Both the position numbers and the translations under genes were made by a program. From Cupriavidus agavae (GTDB lineage Bacteria > Pseudomonadota > Gammaproteobacteria > Burkholderiales > Burkholderiaceae), in NCBI RefSeq assembly GCF_004217045.1, contig NZ_SGXM01000001.1, forward strand, positions 930,001 through 994,000: a stretch of 64,000 bases of DNA. Direction: 5' to 3'. Position 1 is the first letter of the stretch. Each line of letters begins with the position of its first letter. Positions 35,688 through 45,728 of this stretch are shown in pieces. The notes under the pieces are model-generated. The model was not told the origin of the DNA and did no database searches. It saw nothing but the letters and a program-made list of their open reading frames with translations.

Positions 35688-38540
35688 ATGATGCAGCAGT
35701 ATCAGAGCAATTCGTACCTCTTCGGCGGCAACGCCCCCTATGTGGAAGAGCTGTACGAGGCCTATCTCCAGAATCCCAGCTCGGTTCCCGACAACTGGCG
35801 CGCGTATTTCGACGCGATGCAGAATGTCCCGGCTGTGGACGGTTCCAACGCCCGCGACATCCCCCACGCACCGATCGTTGCCTCGTTCGCCGAGCGCGCC
35901 AAGCAGGGCCCCATCAAGACCATCGTTGCCTCGGCCGATTCCGACATGGGCCGCAAGCGCGTCGCTGCCACCCAGCTGATCGCCGCCTATCGCAACATCG
36001 GTTCGCACTGGGCCGATCTCGATCCGCTCAAGCGCCAGGAGCGTCCGCCCCTGCCTGACCTGGATCCGGCGTTCTACGGCTTCTCCGAGGCCGACCTCGA
36101 CATCGTCTTCAATGCCAGCAACACGTACTTCGGCAAGGAGTCGATGAGCCTGCGCGAGCTGCTCAACAACCTGCGCGAGACCTACTGCGGCACCATCGGC
36201 GCCGAGTTCATGTACGTGAGCGACCAGGCGCAGAAGCGCTGGTGGCAGGAGCGCCTGGAAACCACGCGTTCCAAGCCCGTGTTCACGCTGGAGAAGAAGA
36301 AGCACATCCTCGACCGCCTGACCGCGGCCGAAGGCCTGGAGCGCTTCCTCCATACGAAGTACGTCGGCCAGAAGCGCTTCTCGCTGGAAGGCGGCGAAAG
36401 CTTCATCGCCGCGATGGACGAGATGATCCAGCACGCCGGCTCGAAGGGCGTGCAGGAAATCGTGATCGGCATGGCCCACCGTGGCCGCCTGAACGTGCTG
36501 GTCAACACGCTGGGCAAGATGCCGGCGGACCTGTTCGCCGAGTTCGAAGGCAAGCACGTCGACGACCTGCCGGCCGGTGACGTGAAGTACCACAAGGGCT
36601 TCTCGAGCGATGTCTCGACCGAAGGCGGCCCGGTTCACCTGTCGCTCGCGTTCAACCCGTCGCACCTGGAAATCGTCAACCCGGTGGTGGAAGGCTCGTC
36701 CAAGGCGCGCCAGGAACGCCGCGGCGACGTGGGCCACAAGGAAGTGCTGCCGGTGCAGGTGCACGGCGACGCGGCCTTCGCCGGCCAGGGCGTGGTGATG
36801 GAAACCCTGAACCTCGCGCAGACCCGTGGCTACGGCACGGGCGGCACGATGCACATCGTCATCAACAACCAGATCGGCTTCACGACCTCGGACCCGCGCG
36901 ACGCGCGTTCGACGCTGTATTGCACGGACGTGGTCAAGATGATCGAGGCGCCGGTGCTGCACGTGAACGGCGACGACCCCGAAGCCGTGGTGTACGCCAT
37001 GCAGCTGGCCGTTGACTTCCGCATGGAATTCAACAAGGACGTCGTGGTCGACATCATCTGTTTCCGCAAGCTGGGCCACAACGAGCAGGACACGCCTGCC
37101 ATGACCCAGCCGCTGATGTACAAGAAGATTTCCCAGCATCCGGGTACGCGCAAGCTGTACGCCGACAAGCTGGTGGCGCAGAACCTGACCCCGGCCGAGT
37201 TCGGCGACGACAAGGTCAAGGAATACCGCGCCGCGATGGATGCGGGCAAGCACACGGCCGATCCGGTCCTGTCGAACTTCAAGAACAAGTTCGCCGTGGA
37301 CTGGATGCCGTTCCTGAACCGCAAGTGGACCGACGCCGCCGACACCGCCGTGCCGGTGACCGAACTCAAGCGCCTGGCCGAGCGGATCACGACAATCCCC
37401 GAACACCTGAAGCTGCACCCGCTGGTGGACAAGGTCATCAAGGACCGCGCCAACATGGGCCGTGGCGACCAGATGCTGGACTGGGGCATGGGTGAGCACC
37501 TGGCCTTCGCCTCGCTGGTGGCCTCGGGCTACCCGGTCCGTATCACGGGCCAGGATGCCGGCCGTGGCACGTTCACGCACCGCCACGCCGTGCTGCACGA
37601 CCAGGGCCGCGAGCGCTGGGATGCCGGTTCGTACGTGCCGCTGCAGAACGTGTCGGACAACCAGGCGCCGTTCACGGTGATCGACTCGGTGCTGTCCGAA
37701 GAAGCCGTGCTCGGCTTCGAATACGGCTACTCGACCGCCGAACCGAACGCGCTGGTGATCTGGGAAGCCCAGTTCGGCGACTTCGTCAACGGCGCCCAGG
37801 TGGTGATCGACCAGTTCATCTCGTCCGGCGAAGTGAAGTGGGGCCGCGCCTCGGGCCTGACGATGATGCTGCCGCACGGCTACGAAGGCCAGGGTCCGGA
37901 ACACAGCTCGGCCCGTATCGAGCGTTTCCTGCAGCTTTGCGCCGACCACAACATGCAGGTTGTCCAGCCGACCACGCCGGCCCAGATCTTCCACCTGCTG
38001 CGCCGCCAGATGATCCGTCTGTTCCGCAAGCCGCTGGTGATCATGACGCCGAAGTCGCTGCTGCGCAGCAAGGACGCCGTGTCGCCGCTGTCCGATCTGG
38101 CCAAGGGCCATTTCGAGACCGTGATCCCCGATCACGAGGAACTGAACGCCAGCAAGGTCAAGCGCGTGATCATGTGCTCGGGCAAGGTCTACTACGACCT
38201 GGTCAACACGCGCAAGGAACGCGAGATCACCGACACGGCGATCATCCGTCTGGAACAGCTGTACCCGTTCCCGCACAAGGCCGTGGCCGCGGAACTCAAG
38301 AAGTACTCCGGCGCGACCGAAATCGTGTGGTGCCAGGACGAGCCGCAGAACCAGGGCGCCTGGTTCTTCGTCCAGCACTACATCATGGAAAACATGACGG
38401 AAGGCCAGAAGCTCGGTTATGCCGGTCGTCCCGCCTCGGCTTCGCCGGCGGTGGGCTACTACGCAAAGCACAACGAGCAACAGAAGGCGCTGCTGGACGC
38501 AGCGTTCTCGAAGCTCAAGGGCTTTGTTCTGACCAAGTAA
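35688..38540 (+). CDS. sucA: 2-oxoglutarate dehydrogenase E1 component
   Basis: A 950-residue thiamine diphosphate enzyme that decarboxylates 2-oxoglutarate in the citric acid cycle. The N-terminus (SNSYLFGGNAPYVEELYEAY) is the E2-binding region typical of OdhA/SucA; active-site segments include MAHRGRLNVL, HGDAAFAGQG and the DP motif segment around INNQIGFTTSDPRDARST. The C-terminal transketolase-like domain carries GQDAGRGTFTHRHAVLHDQ. Length is normal. It starts with two adjacent ATG codons; the first was taken. The leader RNA probably controls its translation. Confidence 0.97.
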   Translation: MMQQYQSNSYLFGGNAPYVEELYEAYLQNPSSVPDNWRAYFDAMQNVPAVDGSNARDIPHAPIVASFAERAKQGPIKTIVASADSDMGRKRVAATQLIAAYRNIGSHWADLDPLKRQERPPLPDLDPAFYGFSEADLDIVFNASNTYFGKESMSLRELLNNLRETYCGTIGAEFMYVSDQAQKRWWQERLETTRSKPVFTLEKKKHILDRLTAAEGLERFLHTKYVGQKRFSLEGGESFIAAMDEMIQHAGSKGVQEIVIGMAHRGRLNVLVNTLGKMPADLFAEFEGKHVDDLPAGDVKYHKGFSSDVSTEGGPVHLSLAFNPSHLEIVNPVVEGSSKARQERRGDVGHKEVLPVQVHGDAAFAGQGVVMETLNLAQTRGYGTGGTMHIVINNQIGFTTSDPRDARSTLYCTDVVKMIEAPVLHVNGDDPEAVVYAMQLAVDFRMEFNKDVVVDIICFRKLGHNEQDTPAMTQPLMYKKISQHPGTRKLYADKLVAQNLTPAEFGDDKVKEYRAAMDAGKHTADPVLSNFKNKFAVDWMPFLNRKWTDAADTAVPVTELKRLAERITTIPEHLKLHPLVDKVIKDRANMGRGDQMLDWGMGEHLAFASLVASGYPVRITGQDAGRGTFTHRHAVLHDQGRERWDAGSYVPLQNVSDNQAPFTVIDSVLSEEAVLGFEYGYSTAEPNALVIWEAQFGDFVNGAQVVIDQFISSGEVKWGRASGLTMMLPHGYEGQGPEHSSARIERFLQLCADHNMQVVQPTTPAQIFHLLRRQMIRLFRKPLVIMTPKSLLRSKDAVSPLSDLAKGHFETVIPDHEELNASKVKRVIMCSGKVYYDLVNTRKEREITDTAIIRLEQLYPFPHKAVAAELKKYSGATEIVWCQDEPQNQGAWFFVQHYIMENMTEGQKLGYAGRPASASPAVGYYAKHNEQQKALLDAAFSKLKGFVLTK

Positions 38541-38637
38541 TTCGTTGGCGCCCCGCACGCGGCCCGAAAGAGGTTGCCGCGGCGGGGTGGCCTGCCTGAT
38601 ACGAAACACAACGCATACATCGAGGAATTAACCAACC

Positions 38638-39894
38638 ATGGCTATTGTTGACGTCAAGGTTCCGCAACTGTCTGAATCGGTCGCCGAAGCGACCATGCTG
38701 AACTGGAAGAAGAAGCCGGGCGAAGCCGTTGCCCAGGACGAGATCCTGATCGAGATCGAGACGGACAAGGTCGTGCTGGAAGTGCCCGCCCCGTCGGCCG
38801 GCGTGCTGTCGCAAGTGATCAAGAACGACGGCGACACCGTCGTGGCCGATGAAATCATCGCCAAGATCGACACCGAAGCCACCGCAGGCGCCGCCGCTCC
38901 GGCCGCCGCCGCTCCGGCACCCGCCGCAGCCGCCCCGGCTCCGGCCGCCGCTGCTCCCGCAGCCGCTTCGGCTGGCGGCATCGCCATGCCGTCGGCTGCC
39001 AAGCTGATGGCCGAAGGTGGCCTGTCGGCTTCGCAGGTTGCCGGCACGGGCAAGGACGGCCGCATCACCAAGGGTGACGTGCTGGCCGCCGGCTCGGCTC
39101 CGGCCCCGGCCGCCAAGGCCGCCCCGGCTCCGGCCGCCGCCAAGCCGGCCCTGCCGCAGGTGTCGGCCCAGGTCGACTTCGCCGCGCTGGGCGACCGCCC
39201 GGAAGAGCGCGTGCCGATGAGCCGCCTGCGCGCCCGTATCGCCGAGCGCCTGATCCAGTCGCAATCGACCAACGCCATCCTGACCACGTTCAACGAAGTG
39301 AACATGAAGCCGGTGATGGACCTGCGCGCCAAGTACAAGGACCGCTTCGAGAAGGAACATGGCGTGAAGCTGGGCTTCATGTCGTTCTTCGTGAAGGCGG
39401 CCGTGCACGCGCTGAAGAAGTACCCGATCATCAACGCTTCGGTCGACGGCAACGACATCCTGTACCACGGCTACTTCGACATCGGTATCGCCGTGGGCTC
39501 GCCGCGCGGCCTGGTGGTGCCGATCCTGCGCAACGCCGACCAGATGAGCCTGGCCGACATCGAGAAGAAGATCGCCGAGTTCGGCGCCAAGGCCCGTGAC
39601 GGCAAGCTGTCGCTGGACGAGCTGACCGGCGGTACGTTCTCGATCTCGAATGGCGGTACGTTCGGCTCGATGCTGTCGACCCCGATCATCAACCCGCCGC
39701 AATCGGCCATCCTGGGCGTGCACGCCACCAAGGACCGCGCCGTGGTGGAAGACGGCCAGATCGTGATCCGTCCGATGAACTACCTGGCCATGTCCTATGA
39801 CCACCGCATCATCGACGGCCGCGAAGCCGTCCTGGGCCTGGTGGCCATGAAGGAAGCGCTGGAAGATCCGGCCCGCCTGCTGCTGGACCTGTAA
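38638..39894 (+). CDS. sucB: 2-oxoglutarate dehydrogenase E2 component (dihydrolipoamide succinyltransferase)
   Basis: A 418-residue core enzyme. It has one lipoyl domain (residues 1-80, lipoylated Lys in ETDKVVLEV), an Ala/Pro-rich flexible linker, a peripheral subunit-binding domain ([19 protein letters not shown]) and the acyltransferase domain with catalytic [10 protein letters not shown]. It transfers the succinyl group to CoA and anchors E1 and E3. A GAGG ribosome site precedes the ATG. It is 97 bp after sucA. Confidence 0.97.
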   Translation: MAIVDVKVPQLSESVAEATMLNWKKKPGEAVAQDEILIEIETDKVVLEVPAPSAGVLSQVIKNDGDTVVADEIIAKIDTEATAGAAAPAAAAPAPAAAAPAPAAAAPAAASAGGIAMPSAAKLMAEGGLSASQVAGTGKDGRITKGDVLAAGSAPAPAAKAAPAPAAAKPALPQVSAQVDFAALGDRPEERVPMSRLRARIAERLIQSQSTNAILTTFNEVNMKPVMDLRAKYKDRFEKEHGVKLGFMSFFVKAAVHALKKYPIINASVDGNDILYHGYFDIGIAVGSPRGLVVPILRNADQMSLADIEKKIAEFGAKARDGKLSLDELTGGTFSISNGGTFGSMLSTPIINPPQSAILGVHATKDRAVVEDGQIVIRPMNYLAMSYDHRIIDGREAVLGLVAMKEALEDPARLLLDL

Positions 39895-39937
39895 GCGGTC
39901 CCACTCCCGGACAGACCTCGGTCTTTCGTTTGTCGTC

Positions 39938-39961
39938 GTCCCCGCGCTCCGGCGCGGGGAC
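39938..39961. repeat. strong hairpin between sucB and lpdA
   Basis: GTCCCCGCGC and its perfect complement GCGCGGGGAC enclose a TCCG loop (10-bp stem). No T-run follows, so it is more likely a transcript-stabilising or processing element than a terminator. It differs in sequence from the REP-like family. Confidence 0.7.
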
Positions 39962-40042
39962 CCGGCCAGTGCATCGCCCGGTGCGATGCGCCCGGACGTC
40001 TGCCTTCCCCGGCGGACCTGACGTGCCAAAGAGATATTTCCC

Positions 40043-41467
40043 ATGAGCAAACAATTCGACGTGCTGGTGATCGGCGCCGGCCCCGGCGGTTACATCGCCG
40101 CCATTCGCGCTGCCCAGCTGGGCCTGAACGTGGCCTGCCTGGAAGGCAATGCCTATGACGATCCGAAGGGCGAAGCCCGCCTCGGCGGCACCTGCCTGAA
40201 CGTGGGCTGCATCCCGTCCAAGGCGCTGCTGGCTTCCTCGGAGGAGTTCGAGAACGCTTCGCACCACCTGGCCGACCACGGCATCACCGTGGGCGACATC
40301 AAGGTCGACGTGGCCAAGATGCTCAAGCGCAAGGACGACATCGTCGGCAAGATGACCAAGGGCATCGAGTTCCTGTTCCGCAAGAACAAGATCACGCTGT
40401 TCAAGGGCTACGGCAAGTTCGCCGGCAAGGCCGCCGAAGGCTTCCAGGTGGAAGTCAACGGCGAGACGCTGACCGCCAGGCAGGTGATCGTTGCCACGGG
40501 TTCGAAGGCACGCCACCTGCCGGGCATCACCGTCGACAACAAGCTGATCAGCGACAACGAAGGCGCCCTGAAGTACGACTCGGTGCCGAAGAAGCTGGGC
40601 GTGATCGGCGCCGGCGTGATCGGCCTGGAGCTGGGTTCGGTGTGGCGCCGCCTTGGTGCCGACGTGACCGTGCTGGAAGCGCTGCCCGCGTTCCTGGGCG
40701 CCGCCGACGAAGGCGTGGCCAAGGAAGCGCAGAAGCTGCTGACCAAGCAGGGCCTGAAGTTCAACCTTGGCGTCAAGGTCAACGAAGTCAAGGCCGGCAA
40801 GGACAATGTCACGGTCAACTACACGGACAAGGACGGAAAAGAACAGACGCTCGAAGTCGATCGCCTGATCGTATCGGTCGGTCGCGTGCCGAACACCGAC
40901 AACCTGAACCTGGAAGCCGTTGGCCTGGGCGTGGACCAGCGCGGTTTCATCGAGGTGGACGACCACTGCCAGACCAAGGTGCCGGGCATCTGGGCGATTG
41001 GTGACGTGGTGCGTGGCCCGATGCTGGCGCACAAGGCCGAAGACGAAGGCGTGGCCGTGGCCGAGCGTATCGTCGGCCAGAAGCCGCACATCGATTTCAA
41101 CACGGTGCCGTGGGTCATCTACACGTTCCCGGAAATCGCCTGGGTTGGCAAGACCGAGCAGCAGCTCAAGGCCGAAGGCCGCGCCTACAAGTCGGGCCAG
41201 TTCCCGTTCATGGCCAACGGCCGTGCGCTGGGCATGGGCGCCGCGGACGGCTTCGTCAAGATGCTGGCCGACGCCAAGACCGACGAGATCCTGGGCGTGC
41301 ACATCGTGGCGGCCAACGCCTCGGACCTGATCGCCGAAGCCGTGGTGGCGATGGAGTTCAAGGCAGCAAGCGAGGACATCGGCCGCGTTTGCCACCCGCA
41401 CCCGTCGATGTCGGAAGTCATGCGCGAAGCCGCGCTGGCCGTCGACAAGCGTCAGCTGAACATGTAA
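40043..41467 (+). CDS. lpdA: dihydrolipoamide dehydrogenase (E3)
   Basis: A 474-residue FAD flavoprotein that reoxidises the lipoyl groups of SucB and reduces NAD. The FAD-binding VIGAGPGGYIAAIRAAQLG, the redox-active disulfide GGTCLNVGCIPSKALL, the NAD-binding GVIGAGVIGLELGSVW and the catalytic His segment HPHPSMSEVM are all present. There is no lipoyl domain. It is last in the sucA-sucB-lpdA unit and is followed by a terminator. Confidence 0.96.
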   Translation: MSKQFDVLVIGAGPGGYIAAIRAAQLGLNVACLEGNAYDDPKGEARLGGTCLNVGCIPSKALLASSEEFENASHHLADHGITVGDIKVDVAKMLKRKDDIVGKMTKGIEFLFRKNKITLFKGYGKFAGKAAEGFQVEVNGETLTARQVIVATGSKARHLPGITVDNKLISDNEGALKYDSVPKKLGVIGAGVIGLELGSVWRRLGADVTVLEALPAFLGAADEGVAKEAQKLLTKQGLKFNLGVKVNEVKAGKDNVTVNYTDKDGKEQTLEVDRLIVSVGRVPNTDNLNLEAVGLGVDQRGFIEVDDHCQTKVPGIWAIGDVVRGPMLAHKAEDEGVAVAERIVGQKPHIDFNTVPWVIYTFPEIAWVGKTEQQLKAEGRAYKSGQFPFMANGRALGMGAADGFVKMLADAKTDEILGVHIVAANASDLIAEAVVAMEFKAASEDIGRVCHPHPSMSEVMREAALAVDKRQLNM

Positions 41468-41474
41468 TGCCCGT

Positions 41475-41528
41475 GTTCACCTTGCGGTGAACCCCCGGCG
41501 CGCCGCGAAATCCGTGGCGCGCCGTTTT
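41475..41528 (+). terminator. tandem hairpins ending the suc operon
   Basis: GTTCACC and GGTGAAC form a 7-bp hairpin with a TTGC loop at 41475-41492. CGGCGCGCC at 41496-41504 pairs with GGCGCGCCG at 41516-41524, followed by TTTT. The second is a typical intrinsic terminator with a short T-run. Confidence 0.75.
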
Positions 41529-41566
41529 CGCTTCAAAGCCCCCCGTATTCCCGTAGGCCCCCAACG

Positions 41567-42664
41567 ATGAACGTCACCGAGTTTTACGAGCAGGAACTCA
41601 AGCAGCGCGGCTACCAGTCCGACGAGGCGCAACTGCGCGCCGTGGCCCGGCTGCAGCAATGCTACGACGAATGGGTGGCCTACAAGAGCCGCCGGAACAA
41701 CACGCTCAAGAAGTGGCTGGTCCACCCCGACGTTCCGAAGGGCGTCTACATGTGGGGTGGGGTCGGGCGCGGCAAGTCGTTCCTGATGGACAGCTTCTAC
41801 TCCTGCGTGCCCGTGGTGCGCAAGACGCGCCTGCACTTCCACGAATTCATGCGCGAGGTGCACCGCGAACTGGAAGAACTGCGCGGCCGGCCCGATCCGC
41901 TCGACGAACTGGCCAAACGCATCGCGCGCCGTTTCCGGCTGATCTGCTTCGACGAGTTCCACGTCAGCGACGTGGCCGACGCCATGATGCTGCACCGGCT
42001 GCTGCAGCAACTGTTCGACAATGGCGTGCAGTTCGTGATGACCTCGAACTACCGCCCGGACCTGCTGTACCCGGACGGCCTGCACCGCGACCGCGTGCTG
42101 CCGGCCATCGCGCTGCTGCAGACCAGGCTCGACGTGCTCAACGTGGACGCCGGGATCGACTACCGCAAGCGGGCGCTGGAGCAGGTGGAGGCGTACCACA
42201 CGCCGCTGAACCGTGAAGCCAGCGCCGCGCTGCGCGATGCCTTCACGGGCATCGCCGGTACCGCCGACGAATCGCCAATTCTCCATATCGAGCACCGCGA
42301 GATCAAGGCGCTGCGCAAGGCCAACGGCGTGGTCTGGTTCGATTTCGCCACGCTGTGCGGCGGGCCGCGCTCGCAGAACGACTATCTCGAAATCGCCTCG
42401 CAGTTCCATACCGTGATTCTCTCGGACGTGCCGAAGATGACGCCGCGCATGTCGTCCGAGGCGCGCCGCTTCACGTGGGTCATCGACGTGTTCTACGACC
42501 ACAAGGTCAAGCTGCTGATGTCAGCCGAGGTGCCGGCCGACGAGCTGTACACCGAAGGCCAGATGGCTGGCGAGTTCCATCGCACGGTGTCGCGGATCAT
42601 CGAAATGCAGTCGCGCGAGTACCTGGAATCCGAACGGCGGGTGATGGACACATCGCTGACCTGA
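41567..42664 (+). CDS. zapE: cell division protein ZapE (AFG1-like ATPase)
   Basis: A 365-residue ATPase starting MNVTEFYEQELKQRGYQSDE. Walker A is GGVGRGKSFLMD, Walker B is RLICFDEFHVSDVADAMML, and VMTSNYRPDLLYPDGLHRD is the sensor region of the AFG1/ZapE family. ZapE associates with the division ring, especially under low oxygen, in E. coli. It lies between the suc operon and the FNR-controlled ccoIS unit. Length is normal. Confidence 0.94.
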   Translation: MNVTEFYEQELKQRGYQSDEAQLRAVARLQQCYDEWVAYKSRRNNTLKKWLVHPDVPKGVYMWGGVGRGKSFLMDSFYSCVPVVRKTRLHFHEFMREVHRELEELRGRPDPLDELAKRIARRFRLICFDEFHVSDVADAMMLHRLLQQLFDNGVQFVMTSNYRPDLLYPDGLHRDRVLPAIALLQTRLDVLNVDAGIDYRKRALEQVEAYHTPLNREASAALRDAFTGIAGTADESPILHIEHREIKALRKANGVVWFDFATLCGGPRSQNDYLEIASQFHTVILSDVPKMTPRMSSEARRFTWVIDVFYDHKVKLLMSAEVPADELYTEGQMAGEFHRTVSRIIEMQSREYLESERRVMDTSLT

Positions 42665-42734
42665 CCCGCCGCATGGCCAGCGTCGTGGCGCGCTGGCCGG
42701 CAGTCGGGAAGTATTCGCGCAGGTCGTTTCTGAC

Positions 42735-42748
42735 TTGACCTGCATCAA
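42735..42748 (+). promoter_or_regulatory. FNR box before ccoI
   Basis: TTGACCTGCATCAA matches TTGAT-N4-ATCAA at nine of ten defined bases. A -10 candidate TAGTAT lies at 42771-42776, so the box centre (42741.5) is about 41.5 bp before the expected start near 42783, the class II activation position. Confidence 0.85.
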
Positions 42749-42800
42749 CGCAGGGCCTGTTTTTTTTACCTAGTATTCGTCGGGTAAAAAAAGCGCGCCC

Positions 42801-45371
42801 ATGCCGTCGATACCAACCGCCCCCTTCGCGCCGTCCCTTCCTGCCACCCAGGCTGTCACCGCTGGCCCGGGGCCGTTCACGGCAACCCCCTCAGATTCTG
42901 CTTCCGACACTGCTTCCGACTGTTTCCACTGTGGCCAGCCGCTGAATGGCGCCGCGCCGCTGTCCGCCGCGCTCGGCGGCCAGCACCGTACGTTCTGCTG
43001 CGCAGGCTGCCAGACCCTGGCGCAGACGCTCCATGCCGCCGGCTTCGGCCACCTCTACAGCGATGTCACGCGTTTCGCACGGCCGCTCGACGCCGAGGCC
43101 CGCCGCCAGTCCGAGCCCATCTGGGCCGCCTATGACACTCCGGAGTTGCAGGCGCAGTTCGTCCGCGAACTGGGCGACGGCCGCTGCGAGATCACACTGG
43201 CGCCCGAGAACATCCGCTGCGCGGCTTGCGCCTGGCTGATCGAGCAGCACCTGGGTCAACTCGACGGCGTGGAGTCGGTGGTGGCGAACGTGGCCACGCG
43301 CCGCGTGATCGTGCGCTGGCAGGCCGCGAAGCAGGGTGTGGCGGCGCTGCTGGGCAGCGTGGCCGATATTGGCTATGTGGCGTGGCCGTTCGAGGTGTCC
43401 CGCACGGACCAGCAGGATCGCCGCGAGCGGCGCGGGCTGCTGATGCGCCTGGCCGTGGCGATGCTCGGGATGATGCAGGTCATGATGTACGCGTGGCCGC
43501 TCTACACCCATGAAGCCACGATCGACCCCGGCCAGTTGCAACTGATGCGCTGGGCCAGCCTGGCCCTGACGCTCCCCGTCGTGCTCTATTCCGCCTCGCC
43601 GATCTTCGGCGGCGCGTGGCGCTCGCTGCGGCGGCGGCACATGGGCATGGACGTCCCGGTGGCCATCGGCGTCGCGGCCGGCTTCCTGGCGAGCGTGGCA
43701 GCGACCGTGCGCGGTGTCGGCGAAGTCTATTTCGATTCGGTCACGATGTTCGTGGCGTTCCTGCTGCTGGCGCGCTACCTCGAACTGCGCGTGCGCCAGG
43801 CGTCGCGCAGCGGCGCCGAAATGCTCGCCCGGCAGCTTCCGGCCACCTGCGAACGGCTGGGCGAGGCGGGCGGGCAGGGCGAGCGCATTCCCGTGGCACG
43901 GCTGCGGGCCGGCGACCGGATCCGGGTCAAGGCCGGCGAGATCGTTCCGGCCGATGGCGTCGTCGTGGCCGGCGCGAGCGAAATCGACGAGTCGATGCTG
44001 ACCGGCGAGGCGCGCCCCGTACGGCGCGTGGCCGGCGATACCGTGCTGGCCGGCTGCTTCAACGCGGCCAGTCCGCTGGAGGTGCGGATCGACCGGATCG
44101 GCGCGCAGACGCGGCTGGCGGAAATCGTCGCCGTGCTCGACCGAGCGCTGGCTGACAAGCCTCGGCTGGCTCAGGTTGCCGACCGGGTCGCGGGCTGGTT
44201 CGTCGGCATCCTGCTGGCCATGGCCGCCGCAACCGGACTGGTGTGGATGCTGTGGATCGATCCGTCGCGCGCCTTGCTGGTGACCGTAGCGGTGCTCGTG
44301 GTGAGCTGCCCCTGCGCACTCTCGCTGGCCACGCCGGCCGCGCTGGCCGCTGCCGGAGCCGCGCTGTCGCGGCGCGGCGTGCTGCTGACGCGGGCCCATG
44401 CGCTGGAGACGCTCGCGAGCGTGACCGACGTGATGCTCGACAAGACCGGCACGCTGACCGAAGGGCGCTTCGCGCTCGTTGCCACGCAGACCTTCGGCGT
44501 GCTCGACGCAGTGGCCTGCGAGCGGATCGCGCAGGCGCTGGAGCGGGGCGGCGAGCATCCGATCGCCCGGGCCTTCACTGAGCTCCATGCTGCCGAACAT
44601 GGACCGGCCGTCGCCGTGGACGACCTGCGCAATGTGCCGGGGCAGGGGCTGCAGGCGACGGTCGATGGCCGCACGGTGCGGCTCGGCCGTCCCGCGTTCG
44701 TCATGGGGCTGTCAGGGGCTTCCGACCAGCCCGGCCATGCCTGCGGAGGGCATCCCGGCGCGACCGAAATCTGGCTCGGCGACGGAGACGGCATCCTGGC
44801 CGCCTTTCAACTGGCCGACATCGCCCGCGCCCAGGCTCCTGCGCTGCTGCGCCAGCTTGCGGCGCTCGGCGTGCGCTGCCACCTGGTCTCGGGCGACAGC
44901 CCGGCCGCGGTGCGCTGGTGGGCCGACCATTTCCAGATCGATATCGCGAGCGGCGCCGTGACGCCCGAAGGCAAGCGCGACTACGTGGCCGCGCTCCAGC
45001 GCGAGGGCGCCGTGGTGCTGGCGGTCGGCGATGGCATCAACGATGCGCCGGTGCTGGCGCAGGCCCAGGTTTCGATCGCGATCGGCAGCGGCGCGCCGCT
45101 GGCGCAGGCCGGCGCCGACGCGGTGCTGACCCACGGCGGCATCGCCGAGATCGCCACCGCCATCGCCACGGCGCGCCGGACGCGGCGGGTCATCCGCCAG
45201 AACCTCGGCTGGGCGCTTGCCTACAACGTCACGGCAATCCCGCTGGCTGCCACGGGCTTCGTCACGGCCTGGATGGCCGGCATCGGCATGTCGCTGTCGT
45301 CGCTGTTCGTCGTGGCGAACGCCTGGCGGCTGCTGCGTACGCGCGACGCGACGCGGATGGGAGATTCCTGA
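42801..45371 (+). CDS. ccoI: copper-type P1B ATPase CcoI for cbb3 oxidase assembly
   Basis: An 856-residue membrane pump. The N-terminus holds a cysteine-rich segment (CFHCGQPL and FCCAGCQTLAQ) and a heavy-metal domain with CAAC (ENIRCAACAWLIEQHL). Eight hydrophobic segments surround TGEARP (actuator), SCPCALSLATPAA (copper-binding CPC), DKTGTLTEG (phosphorylation) and GDGINDAPVL. CcoI (FixI) supplies copper to the cbb3 oxidase. An FNR box lies upstream, and ccoS follows with no gap. No clear ribosome site precedes the ATG. Confidence 0.95.
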   Translation: MPSIPTAPFAPSLPATQAVTAGPGPFTATPSDSASDTASDCFHCGQPLNGAAPLSAALGGQHRTFCCAGCQTLAQTLHAAGFGHLYSDVTRFARPLDAEARRQSEPIWAAYDTPELQAQFVRELGDGRCEITLAPENIRCAACAWLIEQHLGQLDGVESVVANVATRRVIVRWQAAKQGVAALLGSVADIGYVAWPFEVSRTDQQDRRERRGLLMRLAVAMLGMMQVMMYAWPLYTHEATIDPGQLQLMRWASLALTLPVVLYSASPIFGGAWRSLRRRHMGMDVPVAIGVAAGFLASVAATVRGVGEVYFDSVTMFVAFLLLARYLELRVRQASRSGAEMLARQLPATCERLGEAGGQGERIPVARLRAGDRIRVKAGEIVPADGVVVAGASEIDESMLTGEARPVRRVAGDTVLAGCFNAASPLEVRIDRIGAQTRLAEIVAVLDRALADKPRLAQVADRVAGWFVGILLAMAAATGLVWMLWIDPSRALLVTVAVLVVSCPCALSLATPAALAAAGAALSRRGVLLTRAHALETLASVTDVMLDKTGTLTEGRFALVATQTFGVLDAVACERIAQALERGGEHPIARAFTELHAAEHGPAVAVDDLRNVPGQGLQATVDGRTVRLGRPAFVMGLSGASDQPGHACGGHPGATEIWLGDGDGILAAFQLADIARAQAPALLRQLAALGVRCHLVSGDSPAAVRWWADHFQIDIASGAVTPEGKRDYVAALQREGAVVLAVGDGINDAPVLAQAQVSIAIGSGAPLAQAGADAVLTHGGIAEIATAIATARRTRRVIRQNLGWALAYNVTAIPLAATGFVTAWMAGIGMSLSSLFVVANAWRLLRTRDATRMGDS

Positions 45372-45533
45372 ATGGAGATGCTGTATCTGCTGGTGCCGAT
45401 GAGCCTGGTCCTGGCGGCAGTGATCGCCGGGGCGCTGTGGTGGGCGCTGCAAGCCGGCCAGTACGACGACCTCGACCGGCCCGGCGAGGCCATCCTGCTC
45501 GACAACGACACGCCGTCGACGCCGGAACGCTAG
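45372..45533 (+). CDS. ccoS: cbb3 oxidase maturation protein CcoS
   Basis: A 53-residue single-span membrane protein, MEMLYLLVPMSLVLAAVIAG and a short DNDTPSTPER end. The pattern MxxLYxLIPxSLxL, an early W and YDDLDRPGE are hallmarks of CcoS (FixS), needed to place cofactors in CcoN. Its ATG begins at the base after the ccoI stop, so the two are coupled. Confidence 0.93.
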   Translation: MEMLYLLVPMSLVLAAVIAGALWWALQAGQYDDLDRPGEAILLDNDTPSTPER

Positions 45534-45643
45534 GCAGGCCGTGGGATCGGAATGGTCCGAGTTGGGGCGCTGCGGCGTCCGTATCTGCCGTGGTGGCCAC
45601 AGACCGGTTTTCTTGCGATGGGTTCTACCGACATTCAGTTGTC

Positions 45644-45657
45644 TTGATCGAAGTCAA
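45644..45657 (+). promoter_or_regulatory. FNR box before ccoN
   Basis: TTGATCGAAGTCAA matches TTGAT-N4-ATCAA at nine of ten positions. A -10 candidate TAAAGT lies at 45680-45685, placing the box centre (45650.5) about 41.5 bp before the expected start near 45692. Geometry equals that before ccoI. Confidence 0.88.
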
Positions 45658-45728
45658 CACGACGACCGTGGCGTTTTTCTAAAGTCACACCGTCAATAGG
45701 TTTATTCATTCTTAGCTTGGGGGTCTGA

